A stretch of DNA of 64,000 nucleotides from Agromyces mediolanus (lineage in GTDB: Bacteria > Actinomycetota > Actinomycetes > Actinomycetales > Microbacteriaceae): the NCBI RefSeq assembly GCF_014648575.1, contig NZ_BMRJ01000001.1, forward strand, positions 294,623 through 358,622, given 5' to 3'. Positions 23,923 to 32,355 of the stretch are shown here, piece by piece (within the stretch, counting starts at the first letter, position 1; each line of letters opens with the position of its first letter). The translations under genes and the position numbers were made by a program. The notes under the pieces were generated by a model. The model did not search any database and was not told where the DNA came from. It was given only the letters and a program-made list of their open reading frames with translations.

Positions 23923-25728
23923 GTGCACACCCACGCACTCACCGACCGCCCGCAGCAGCTCGCGCGGCCGGTCGCCGCCGGCCGTTCGTTCGAGATCGGC
24001 GAGGAGGACTTCCTCCTCGACGGCGAGCCGTTCCGCATCATCTCGGGCGCGCTGCACTACTTCCGGGTGCATCCCGAGCTCTGGGCGGACCGCATCCGGA
24101 AGGCACGGCTGATGGGGCTCAACACCATCGAGACCTACGTCGCCTGGAACGCGCACGCGCCGGCGCGCGGCGTCTTCGACACCGAGGGCGGGCTCGACCT
24201 CGGCCGCTTCCTCGACCTCGTCGCCGCCGAGGGGATGCACGCGATCGTGCGGCCCGGCCCGTACATCTGCGCCGAATGGACGAACGGCGGCCTGCCCGCC
24301 TGGCTGTTCGCCGATCCCGCCGTCGGGGTGCGCAGCTCCGAGGAGCGCTACCTCGGCGCGATCGCCGAGTACCTCGAGCAGCTGGCCCCGATCCTCGTGC
24401 CGCGGCAGATCGACCGCGGCGGGCCGATCATCCTCGTGCAGATCGAGAACGAGTACGGCGCGTACGGGTCCGACCGGCGCTACCTCGAGCGCCTCGTCGC
24501 GCTCAACCGGGCCGTCGGCCTCTCGGTGCCGTTCACGACGGTCGACCAGCCGACGCCGGAGATGCTCGAGGCGGGCAGTCTGCCGGGCCTGCACAAGACC
24601 GCCTCCTTCGGTTCGCGTTCGCTCGAGCGTCTCGCGACGCTCCGCGCGCACCAGCCGAGCGGGCCGCTGATGTGCGCCGAGTTCTGGGACGGCTGGTTCG
24701 ACCACTGGGGCGCGCACCACCACACGACGGATGCCGCGGCCACCGCGCACGACCTCGACGAGCTGCTCGCGGCGGGCGCATCGGTGAACATCTACATGTT
24801 CCACGGCGGCACGAACTTCGGCTTCACGAACGGCGCGAACGACAAGGGCGTGTACCAGCCGCTCGTCACGAGCTACGACTACGACGCCCCGCTCGACGAG
24901 GCCGGCGATCCGACCGAGAAGTACTGGGCGCTCCGCGAGGTCATCGCGAAGCACGCCCCCGTGCCGGAGGAGCGGCCGGTCGCGGGCGGCGCCGCGCCGG
25001 CGTTCGAGGTATCCCTCGAACTCGGCGTGCCGCTCCTGGAGGTGGCGGAGGAGCTCGGCGAGTTCGCGCCCTTCGAAGCGCCGCCGACGATGGACGAGCT
25101 CGGCCGATTCGACGGCTTCGCGCTGTACCGCACCGAGGTGGAGTGGGCCGGACCGGCCGTGCTGCACGTGGCGGAGGTGCGCGACCGCGCGCAGGTGCTC
25201 CTCGACGGCGACCCAGTGGGCGTGTTCGCGCGCACCCACCGCACGCACGCGCTCGCGCTGCCGCGCGACGGCCGGGGCACGCTCGACCTCCTCGTCGAGG
25301 ACCAGGGGCGGGTGAACTACGGCCCGCGGATCGGCGAGCCGAAGGGGATCGTCGGCGAGGTGCGCCTCGGCGAGGAACCGCTCCGGCGCTGGCGGGCGGC
25401 CGGGCTCGACGTGGACCGGCTCGACGCCGTGCGACCGCGGCTCCGCGCCGGGGCGATCGCCGGGCCCTCGTACCACGCGGGCTCGTTCGAGCTCGAAGAG
25501 CCGGTGGACCTCCACCTCGGCACCGAGGGCTGGGGCAAGGGCGTCGTGTGGGTGAACGGCTTCAATCTCGGCCGCTACTGGTCGGCCGGGCCGCAGCGCT
25601 CGCTCTACGTCCCGGCCCCGGTGCTCCGCCGCGGGGAGAACGAGCTCGTGGTTCTCGAGCTGACCGCGGCGCCGTGCGGCGTCGTGCGCTTCCTCGCCGC
25701 CCCGGAGCTCGGGCACACGGACTTCTGA
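23923..25728 (+). CDS. GH35 beta-galactosidase
   Basis: A 601-residue cytoplasmic enzyme (no signal peptide) that would hydrolyse terminal beta-galactose from imported oligosaccharides. The GH35 start motif ISGALHYFRVHPELW is clear. The acid/base is Glu177 in QIENEYG and the nucleophile Glu253 in CAEFWDGWFDHWG. The tail shows the beta-sandwich WGKGVVWVNGFNLGRYW typical of family 35. It starts with GTG 23923 behind GGAG. It is last in the ABC operon under LacI-type control and is followed by a 20-bp hairpin. In an arabinogalactan pathway it would finish beta-1,3/1,6-galactobiose; lacto-N-biose-type substrates are also possible. Confidence 0.92.
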   Translation: MHTHALTDRPQQLARPVAAGRSFEIGEEDFLLDGEPFRIISGALHYFRVHPELWADRIRKARLMGLNTIETYVAWNAHAPARGVFDTEGGLDLGRFLDLVAAEGMHAIVRPGPYICAEWTNGGLPAWLFADPAVGVRSSEERYLGAIAEYLEQLAPILVPRQIDRGGPIILVQIENEYGAYGSDRRYLERLVALNRAVGLSVPFTTVDQPTPEMLEAGSLPGLHKTASFGSRSLERLATLRAHQPSGPLMCAEFWDGWFDHWGAHHHTTDAAATAHDLDELLAAGASVNIYMFHGGTNFGFTNGANDKGVYQPLVTSYDYDAPLDEAGDPTEKYWALREVIAKHAPVPEERPVAGGAAPAFEVSLELGVPLLEVAEELGEFAPFEAPPTMDELGRFDGFALYRTEVEWAGPAVLHVAEVRDRAQVLLDGDPVGVFARTHRTHALALPRDGRGTLDLLVEDQGRVNYGPRIGEPKGIVGEVRLGEEPLRRWRAAGLDVDRLDAVRPRLRAGAIAGPSYHAGSFELEEPVDLHLGTEGWGKGVVWVNGFNLGRYWSAGPQRSLYVPAPVLRRGENELVVLELTAAPCGVVRFLAAPELGHTDF

Positions 25729-25751
25729 CGCCCGGCTCTCGCGAGTCGCCA

Positions 25752-25800
25752 GACGGATGCCTCGGCGCGCCACCTGAACGGGCGCGCCGAGGCATCCGTC
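25752..25800 (+). terminator. long perfect hairpin after the GH35 gene
   Basis: Arms 25752-25771 and 25781-25800 are perfectly complementary over 20 bp (beginning GACGGATGCCTCGG) with a 9-nt loop. It closes the ABC-GH35 operon. The arms include the GGATGCCTCGG word that is frequent throughout this genome segment. Confidence 0.8.
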
Positions 25801-25853
25801 GTGCACTCGGAGCGGCGCGCAGCGGGCCCTCGACTTCCGCGTCGCTGTCCGCT

Positions 25854-25913
25854 ATGTTTACGTCAACATCTCGGATGTTGACGTAAACAATCCTCCCGAT
25901 TGGATAGACAACG
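25854..25913 (+). promoter_or_regulatory. GH30-GH43 promoter with tandem LacI operators
   Basis: Two operators, ATGTTTACGTCAACAT (25854-25869) and ATGTTGACGTAAACAA (25875-25890), match those at the LacI/ABC promoter. TTGACG (25878-25883) with TGGATA (25901-25906) at 17 bp is a possible promoter inside the second operator, which would give a near-leaderless mRNA starting close to GTG 25914. Confidence 0.75.
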
Positions 25914-28900
25914 GTGTCACCTACGAACGCGCGCCCCCGCGCCGCCGCGAGCATCGCCGCCGCGGCCGTCGTGGCCGGCTCACTGCAATTCGCCCCGATC
26001 GCGGCCCAGGCCGCGGCGCCGGACACGATCCTCACCCCGAACCCCGCCGTCACCGGCCCCGCCTTCGAAGGCTGGGGCACCAGCCTCGTCTGGATGGCGA
26101 ACGCCACCGGCGGCTACCCCGAGGAGCTCCGCACCGAGCTCATCGAGCGGGTCTTCGGCGACGACGGCCTGAACCTGAACATCGCCAGGTACAACATCGG
26201 CGGCGGCAACGCCAGCGACGTCGCCGACTACCTGCGCCCCGGCGGTGCCGTCCCCGGCTGGTGGAACGCCGACGCGCCGCTCAACGACGGCGACGGCGCG
26301 ATCACCTCCGGCTACGCCGACCGCGACCGCTACCTCGCCGCCTGGACCGGCGACGAGGCATCCGACTACGACCTCGACGCGGACGCCGCCCAGCTCGCCT
26401 GGGTCGACCAGATCAAGGACCGCGTCACCAAGTGGGAGGCGTTCAGCAACTCGCCGCCCTACTTCATGACCGAGAGCGGCTACGTCTCCGGCGGCACCGA
26501 CGCGAACGCCGAGCAGATCAAGCCCGAGGCCGTCGGCAAGTTCGTGAACTACCTCACGACCGTCGTCGAGCACGTCGAGGACGCGCACGGCATCTCCTTC
26601 GACTCGATCGACCCGCTGAACGAGCCGAACACGAACTACTGGGGCACCACGTTCGACGGCCAGGGCCGCCCGAACGGCGGCCGCCAGGAGGGCGCCCACG
26701 TCGGCCCCGCGCGGCAGGCCGAGCTGCTCACCGCGCTCGCCGCCGAGCTCGCCGAGGACGGCACCACGACGGACGCCGTCGTGTCCGGCCCCGACGAGAC
26801 GAACCCCGGCCGCTTCGTCGAGGACTGGAACGGCTGGACCGACGAGGCGAAGCAGGCCGTCGGCCGCCTGAACGTGCACACCTACGGCACGGGCGACCGG
26901 CTCCGGGTGCGCGACATCGCGAAGTCCGCCGACCGGCCTCTCTGGATGAGCGAGGTCGAGGGCAACTGGGGCGGCGAGCGCTGGAACCCCGCCTCGATCG
27001 ACAACGGCCTCGGCATCGCGCAGCTCATCACCGACGACCTGCGCGAGCTCGACCCCTCCGCCTGGGTGCTCTGGCAGCCGGTCGAGGACCTCTACAACAT
27101 GGAGAAGGGCGAGAAGAAGAACTGGGGCTCGATCTTCATCGACTTCGACTGCGACGCCGACGGCGACTCCGCCCGCCGTGTCGCCGACGGCGACGCCGAC
27201 CCCTCCTGCCGGGTGCTGACGAACACGAAGTTCGACACGATCCGCAACTTCACGCACTACATCGAGCCGGGCGACCGGATCGTGCCGACGAACGACGGGC
27301 GCACGACGAGCGCCGTGACGGCCGACGGCACCGGCGCCGTGCTCGTGCACAGCAACCCCTCCGGCGGGGAGCAGCGCATCGAGCTCGACCTCTCGCGCTT
27401 CGCCGAGGTCGCGCCCGGCGCGACCGTGACGCCCGTCGTCACCACCGAGTCGCCCGCCGACGCCCCCTCGGCGAACGCCCTCGTGACCGGTGCGGCCGTC
27501 GCGATCGACGCGAGCACGAAGAAGTCCGCCATGCTGACGGTGCCGGCGAAGTCCGTCGTCACCTTCGTCGTCGACGGCGTCTCCGGCGTCGCCGCGGATG
27601 CCCCGGCGGTCCGCGACGGGGCGACGTTCCGCCTCGTCGGCGAGCAGAGCAGCAAGCCCCTCGCGGGCGGCGACGGCAGCCCGGCCACGGTGCTCGGCGA
27701 CGCCGCGGCCGAGGGCGCCGACGCGGCCCAGTTGTGGACCGCGACCCGGCTGGTCGAGGGCGACGGCACCGGGCGCGACCGCTTCGCGCTCCGCCTCGCC
27801 GACGGCCGCACGCTCGTCTCGGGCGAGGGCGGGACCGAGCTCCGGACGCTCTCCGACGAGGAGGCCGCCGCGGATGCCTCGGCGCAGTGGATCGCGAGCA
27901 GCACCGACGGCCGCACCTTCTCGCTGCTGAACGCCGCGAGCGAGCGCGTGCTCGACGTCGCCGACCAGGCGACGTGGGCCGGCGCGCCCGTCGGGCTGTG
28001 GACCTCGAACGGCGGCGGGAACCAGGCGTTCCGCATCGTGCCCGCCGACACCGCCGTCGGGCCGACGTATACGAGCTTCCGCCCGGGCCAGGAGTGGCTC
28101 GACACGAACGGCAACGTCATCCAGGCGCACGGCGGCCAGGTCGTGCCGTCCGTCGACGAGGACGGCAAGACCATCTACTACCTGTACGGCGAGGACCGCA
28201 CCAACGGCTACCACGCGGCGCCCGGCGTGCACGTCTACAGCTCGTACGACCTCTACAACTGGACCGACCGCGGGCTCGCCCTGCGGGCTCTCGCCTCGCG
28301 CGACGAGTTCGAGGACCCGTACTTCCAGGCGCTCTACGGCGACTACAGCCAGGCGCAGAAGGACGCCGTCTACCGCGACCTCGGCACCGTGCCGGTCCCG
28401 GGGGAGACGCCGCCGATCATCGAGCGGCCGAAGGTCATCCACAACGCCGAGACCGGCAAGTGGGTCATGTGGGCGCACATGGACGGGCCCTCCGAGAGCT
28501 CGTCGGCGCAGTACGCGAAGGCGAAGGCCGGCGTCGCGATCTCCGACTCGCCCTTCGGGCCGTTCCGCTACATCGACAGCTACTACCTGCACCACTCGCC
28601 CGAGGGCTGGGACACCCCGGGCATGGCCCGCGACATGAACCTGTTCGTGGACGACGACGGCACCGGCTACCTCATCTACTCGAGCGAAGGCAACGGGACG
28701 ATGTACATCTCGAAGCTCGACGCCGAGTACACGAACCTCGCCACCCCAGCCGACCGGGCGGTCGAAGGGGTCGATTACAACCGGATCTTCCCGGGCTGGT
28801 CGCGCGAGGCGCCGGCGATCTTCAAGCACGACGAGCGGTACTTCCTGATCACCTCCGGCACGAGCGGCTGGTCGCCGAACCCGTCGCAGTACGCGAGCGC

Positions 28901-30182
28901 GACCGACATCCTGGGCGACTGGACCGCGCACGGCGACCCGTTCCCGTGGTGGGCGCAGAAGGACTCCTGGAACTCGCAGCCGAGCTCGGTGATCCCGGTC
29001 GACCGCGAGGCCGGCAAGTACATCTACATGGGCGACCGCTGGAACGGCGGCACCGATCTGAAGAACGCGCAGATGGTCTGGCTCCCGCTCAACATGGGCG
29101 AGGGCGGCGACAGCCTCTCCGTCGAGATCTGGGACGAGTGGCGCCTCGACGACCTCGACCAGTGGGCGGTCTGGGACGTCTCCGGTGTGCCGGCGAGCGT
29201 GAAGCTCGGCGCGGGCTTCGACGTGCCCACGGTCACCGTCACCCAGAACGGGGTCGACACGACGCAGCGGGTCGAGTGGACCGTCGACGGCTCCCTGGAC
29301 CTGCCGGGCACGGTGACCGTCACCGGCACGCTGCCCGACTTCGGCGGCCGCACCTTCCGTCGCACGGTCACCGTCGTGCCCGAGCATGTGCGCTACGCCG
29401 TGAACGCGGGCGGGCAGCGCACGGCCGACTGGGAGACGCTCGTGGCGGAGGCCGGCGCGGAGGCGCCGCTCCTGAACAGCCGCCCCGACCAGGAGTACGG
29501 GGTCGACGCCGGCACCACGGCCGCCTGGGGCTACCTCGGCGACCAGAACGCCGTCGCGGAGATGGGCGGCACCATGTTCAGCACGCTCCGCTACGCGACC
29601 GGCGGCGCCGACCTCGCCTACCGCTTCGACGGTCTCGCTCCCGGCGGCTACACCGTCTACGCGGGCTACTTCGACCCGTGGGCGCAGTGGGACGACCGCG
29701 GCGCCGAGGTCACCGTGAACGGCACGGTGGTCGAGGCCGATCACGACTACGACGCCGGCAACCAGACGGCGGCCTACCGCGACGTCGTCGTCGGGGCGGA
29801 CGGGCGCATCGACCTCTCGCTGAGCCCGACGCGCGGCACCGACGTGCAGCTGAGCTGGCTGATCGTCACGGCCGACGAGGCGCCTGCGCCCGAGCTCGAC
29901 GTGACGCTCACCGCGAGCACGAAGTGCGTGGCGAAGAAGCTCGTCGTCACCGCCCAGCTCGCGAACGCCGGCGACGCGCCCGTCTCCGTCGTCTTCGACT
30001 CGGCGTTCGGCAGCAAGTCGATCGCCGCCGTCGCGGCCGGCAAGAACGGCGTGCACGCCTTCACCACGAAGCAGGCGAGCCTCGCCGCCGGCACCGTCAC
30101 CGCGACGGTCCAGGGCGAGCTCGGCGGCCGCACCGTGACGAAGACGATCGAGGCCGCGTACCCGGCGGCCTCGTGCAACTGA
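25914..30182 (+). CDS. secreted GH30 + ricin-type lectin + GH43 fusion (probable arabinogalactan galactanase)
   Basis: A 1422-residue secreted protein. Layout: signal peptide (1-34); a GH30-type catalytic domain (about 36-540) with FEGWGTSLVWMANATGG, acid/base Glu237 in LNEP and nucleophile Glu347 in WMSEVEG; a beta-trefoil ricin-like lectin (about 560-710); a GH43-type five-blade domain (about 718-1090) with IQAHGG, ARDMNLFVDDDG and a candidate acid Glu965 in SREAPAIF; a Big4-like Ig domain; a galactose-binding-like module (about 1160-1325); and a CARDB-like end. The GH30 part resembles subfamily 5 (beta-1,6-galactanase) and the GH43 part subfamily 24 (exo-beta-1,3-galactanase), which elsewhere are separate enzymes for type II arabinogalactan. 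It lacks a sortase motif, so surface retention could depend on the following WxL genes. Subfamily calls are by eye. Confidence 0.78.
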   Translation: MSPTNARPRAAASIAAAAVVAGSLQFAPIAAQAAAPDTILTPNPAVTGPAFEGWGTSLVWMANATGGYPEELRTELIERVFGDDGLNLNIARYNIGGGNASDVADYLRPGGAVPGWWNADAPLNDGDGAITSGYADRDRYLAAWTGDEASDYDLDADAAQLAWVDQIKDRVTKWEAFSNSPPYFMTESGYVSGGTDANAEQIKPEAVGKFVNYLTTVVEHVEDAHGISFDSIDPLNEPNTNYWGTTFDGQGRPNGGRQEGAHVGPARQAELLTALAAELAEDGTTTDAVVSGPDETNPGRFVEDWNGWTDEAKQAVGRLNVHTYGTGDRLRVRDIAKSADRPLWMSEVEGNWGGERWNPASIDNGLGIAQLITDDLRELDPSAWVLWQPVEDLYNMEKGEKKNWGSIFIDFDCDADGDSARRVADGDADPSCRVLTNTKFDTIRNFTHYIEPGDRIVPTNDGRTTSAVTADGTGAVLVHSNPSGGEQRIELDLSRFAEVAPGATVTPVVTTESPADAPSANALVTGAAVAIDASTKKSAMLTVPAKSVVTFVVDGVSGVAADAPAVRDGATFRLVGEQSSKPLAGGDGSPATVLGDAAAEGADAAQLWTATRLVEGDGTGRDRFALRLADGRTLVSGEGGTELRTLSDEEAAADASAQWIASSTDGRTFSLLNAASERVLDVADQATWAGAPVGLWTSNGGGNQAFRIVPADTAVGPTYTSFRPGQEWLDTNGNVIQAHGGQVVPSVDEDGKTIYYLYGEDRTNGYHAAPGVHVYSSYDLYNWTDRGLALRALASRDEFEDPYFQALYGDYSQAQKDAVYRDLGTVPVPGETPPIIERPKVIHNAETGKWVMWAHMDGPSESSSAQYAKAKAGVAISDSPFGPFRYIDSYYLHHSPEGWDTPGMARDMNLFVDDDGTGYLIYSSEGNGTMYISKLDAEYTNLATPADRAVEGVDYNRIFPGWSREAPAIFKHDERYFLITSGTSGWSPNPSQYASATDILGDWTAHGDPFPWWAQKDSWNSQPSSVIPVDREAGKYIYMGDRWNGGTDLKNAQMVWLPLNMGEGGDSLSVEIWDEWRLDDLDQWAVWDVSGVPASVKLGAGFDVPTVTVTQNGVDTTQRVEWTVDGSLDLPGTVTVTGTLPDFGGRTFRRTVTVVPEHVRYAVNAGGQRTADWETLVAEAGAEAPLLNSRPDQEYGVDAGTTAAWGYLGDQNAVAEMGGTMFSTLRYATGGADLAYRFDGLAPGGYTVYAGYFDPWAQWDDRGAEVTVNGTVVEADHDYDAGNQTAAYRDVVVGADGRIDLSLSPTRGTDVQLSWLIVTADEAPAPELDVTLTASTKCVAKKLVVTAQLANAGDAPVSVVFDSAFGSKSIAAVAAGKNGVHAFTTKQASLAAGTVTATVQGELGGRTVTKTIEAAYPAASCN

Positions 30183-30184
30183 GC

Positions 30185-30203
30185 CGGCGCCGTTCCGGCG
30201 CCG
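30185..30203 (+). terminator. short hairpin between GH30-GH43 and WxL genes
   Basis: GGCGCCG/CGGCGCC (30186-30192/30196-30202) with a TTC loop and one extra closing pair. In a 71-bp gap it may attenuate transcription into the WxL genes rather than stop it. Confidence 0.4.
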
Positions 30204-30253
30204 CCACCCCGATGCGATCCATCAACCCGATGCAAGGAAGCAAGGAGTCACCC

Positions 30254-30889
30254 ATGATGTACCCCCGACTGCTCGGCCGTGCGTGCGCGGTCGGCGCCGG
30301 AACCGTGCTGCTGCTCGGCGTGGCCGGCATGGCCGCCGCCGAGGAGAACCACGGCGAGAACGACGTCGACGTCACGGTCGAGATCGCCGACACCGGCGAG
30401 CCCGGCGTGCTCGCGATGACCGTCGCCGGCACCTCGACGACGCTCACGGAGGACGGCTCGACCGCGACGGAGCGCCAGTTCACCGGCACCCTGCCGACGG
30501 TCACCGTCACCGACACCCGCACCCCGGACGAGATCGCCCCCGGCGCCTACTGGTACGTCCTCGGCACCGCGAGCGACTTCACCGGCGACGCCGGGCAGCC
30601 GGCGATCGGCGCCGGGCACCTCGGCTGGGCGCCGAAGCTGATCGACGGCGGCGATTCGGGACTCGTCTCCGAGGGCGACGTGGTCGACACGGTGATGGAC
30701 ACCGACGATCCCGACGCCGAGCTGCCGTTCGGCCTCGTCGATCAGGAGCTCCTGGCGATGGGCTTCGACTCGGCCGCACTCGCGCCCGAGGGGCAGTGGA
30801 CCGCGAACGCGCAGCTGTTCCTGCGGACGCCGGCGACGGTGGCCCCCGGCTCGTACACCGCGAAGCTCACGCTCTCGCTGTTCGAGTAG
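30254..30889 (+). CDS. WxL-like secreted surface protein
   Basis: A 211-residue exported protein with a signal peptide ending near AAAEE. It carries VTVTDTRTP and the block ASDFTGDAG...GAGHLGWAPKL, which match the core of actinobacterial WxL-like domains. WxL domains bind peptidoglycan non-covalently. The start at 30254 lies six bases after AAGGAG. It is followed within 10 bases by a DUF916 gene and then a small LPxTG gene, the three-part set known from cell-surface complex (csc) clusters of lactobacilli. By analogy it would help hold the secreted GH30-GH43 enzyme or a glycan at the wall; this is inference. Confidence 0.75.
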   Translation: MMYPRLLGRACAVGAGTVLLLGVAGMAAAEENHGENDVDVTVEIADTGEPGVLAMTVAGTSTTLTEDGSTATERQFTGTLPTVTVTDTRTPDEIAPGAYWYVLGTASDFTGDAGQPAIGAGHLGWAPKLIDGGDSGLVSEGDVVDTVMDTDDPDAELPFGLVDQELLAMGFDSAALAPEGQWTANAQLFLRTPATVAPGSYTAKLTLSLFE

Positions 30890-30899
30890 GCGGAACCGG

Positions 30900-31958
30900 A
30901 TGCCTCGACGTCTCCCGCTCGCGCTCGGCGCGCTGCTCCTGGCTGCGCCGCTGGCTCTCGCCGGTGCGCTCTCGGCGCCGCTGCCCGCCGTCGCGGAGGG
31001 CGCGGGCGGCGAGGCCCCGGTCACCTGGTCGGTGGCGCCCGCCACCGAGCAGGGCGCCGACGGACGTGCCTGGGTCGAGCTGGAGCTCGATCCGGGTGCG
31101 ACCGTCACGGAGCACCTCGCGGTGCGCAACCTCGGCGACGCCCCCGTGGTCTTCGCGCTCGGGGCCGCCGACGGCTACTTCACGCCGTCCGGCCGGTTCA
31201 ACATGCTCGCCTCCGACGCCGAGTCGGTGGACGCCGGAACCTGGATCGCCCTGCCGGAGACGGTCGAGGTCGCGGCCGGCGGCACCGCCGTCGTGCCGTT
31301 CACCGTGACCGTGCCCGAGCGGGCGACCCCGGGCGACCACGCCGCCGGCGTCGCCGCCTCGATCACCTCCGTGGCCGAGGGCGACGGCGCCACCCTCGGC
31401 GTCGAGAGCCGGGTCGGCTTCCGCGTGATGACGCGGGTATCCGGCGAGCTCGAGCCCGGGCTCGCGGTCGCCGCCGGCGGCGGGTATCGGCTCTCCTGGA
31501 ACCCCTTCGCCCCGGGTGCGATCGAGCTCTCGGCGGAGCTCGAGAACACGGGCAACGTGCGCCTCGCCCTCGACCCGAGCGCGGAGGCCGGCGGTGCACG
31601 CCGCACCGCCGACGGCGTCGCCGAGGGGCAGCGCGTCGAACTCCTCCCCGGCGAGCGGCGCACCGTGCGGTTCACGATGCCCGCCGTGTGGCCGACCGTC
31701 CTCGCCGGGGCGGTGCTCCGCGTCGAGGGCGGCGCGATCGACCCGAGCGGCGAGGCCGCCGGCATCGACCCCGTCGTGCGCGAGGTCACGATCTGGGCCC
31801 TGCCCGTGCCGCAGCTCGCCGTGCTCGCTGGCGCCGCACTGCTCGCGCTCGGCATCCTGCTCGGCCGGCGCCGCAGCCGAGCCCGACTCGAGCGACTGCT
31901 CGAAGACGCACACCACGCCGGGCGCCGCGAGGCGCTCGCAGAGGAAGGACCCCAGTGA
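30900..31958 (+). CDS. DUF916-like WxL-interacting membrane protein
   Basis: A 352-residue exported protein: signal peptide (about 1-32), two Ig-like lobes (about 40-165 with VTWSVAPA and TPGDHAAGVAASI; about 170-285), one C-terminal transmembrane helix (VPQLAVLAGAALLALGILLG) and a basic cytosolic tail. The family (WxL-interacting protein, DUF916/DUF3324) forms a complex with WxL proteins at the Gram-positive surface. It begins 10 bases after the WxL gene and overlaps the small LPxTG gene by GTGA, so the three are one operon. A CARDB-type surface protein is the alternative reading. Confidence 0.75.
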   Translation: MPRRLPLALGALLLAAPLALAGALSAPLPAVAEGAGGEAPVTWSVAPATEQGADGRAWVELELDPGATVTEHLAVRNLGDAPVVFALGAADGYFTPSGRFNMLASDAESVDAGTWIALPETVEVAAGGTAVVPFTVTVPERATPGDHAAGVAASITSVAEGDGATLGVESRVGFRVMTRVSGELEPGLAVAAGGGYRLSWNPFAPGAIELSAELENTGNVRLALDPSAEAGGARRTADGVAEGQRVELLPGERRTVRFTMPAVWPTVLAGAVLRVEGGAIDPSGEAAGIDPVVREVTIWALPVPQLAVLAGAALLALGILLGRRRSRARLERLLEDAHHAGRREALAEEGPQ

Positions 31959-32167
31959 ACGACCCGTCGCCGCACGGTTCCGACGGCCTGACCGTCCACG
32001 TCACGATCGCTCCGCTGCCCGGCTGCGGACCCACCGGGTGCACGACGCCGGCCGGCCTGCCCGGCACGGGAGTGGACCCGGTGCTCGCCATCGCCGGCTC
32101 GGCCCTGCTGCTCGCCCTCGGCGCAGCGGCCGTGCTCCGAGCGAGGCGCACGCCCCGCGCGGACTGA
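31955..32167 (+). CDS. small LPxTG-anchored surface protein
   Basis: A 70-residue protein with LPGTG at about residue 34, a following hydrophobic helix (DPVLAIAGSALLLALGAAAVL) and a basic RARRTPRAD tail, i.e. a sortase substrate with almost no ectodomain. There is a short polar segment with two Cys (PGCGPTGC) before the anchor and no obvious signal peptide. The GTG start follows GAGGAAGGA and overlaps the DUF916 gene as GTGA. Small LPxTG proteins are a standard component of csc clusters (the CscD role). The lack of a signal peptide is odd; a start further upstream would run through the DUF916 gene in another frame. Confidence 0.68.
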   Translation: MNDPSPHGSDGLTVHVTIAPLPGCGPTGCTTPAGLPGTGVDPVLAIAGSALLLALGAAAVLRARRTPRAD

Positions 32168-32180
32168 GGCCGCGCGCCCC

Positions 32181-32224
32181 GGCGGCTCGGCCTCGCACGA
32201 GCCTGCGCGGCGGGCCGAGCCGCC
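32181..32224 (+). terminator. hairpin closing the WxL operon
   Basis: GGCGGCTCGGCC (32181-32192) pairs perfectly with GGCCGAGCCGCC (32213-32224), with a 20-nt loop, 14 bases after the LPxTG gene. The remaining gap to 32355 contains no recognisable feature. Confidence 0.65.
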
Positions 32225-32355
32225 CGGGAGCGCTGCCCGACGCACCGGCCGCCCTGAGGCATCCGGTCGCCTTCGACGTGGACACCGATCGGCGCTCGGG
32301 CCGGCGGGAGCACGCGCCGCGCCCGCGCGTCGGCGGGAGCTGCGAGCATGGTGGG

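Noticed and set aside
25980..30056. 1358-residue - strand reading frame opposite the GH30-GH43 gene
   Set aside because: Same type of antisense shadow; the + strand has a signal peptide, catalytic motifs and regulated promoter.
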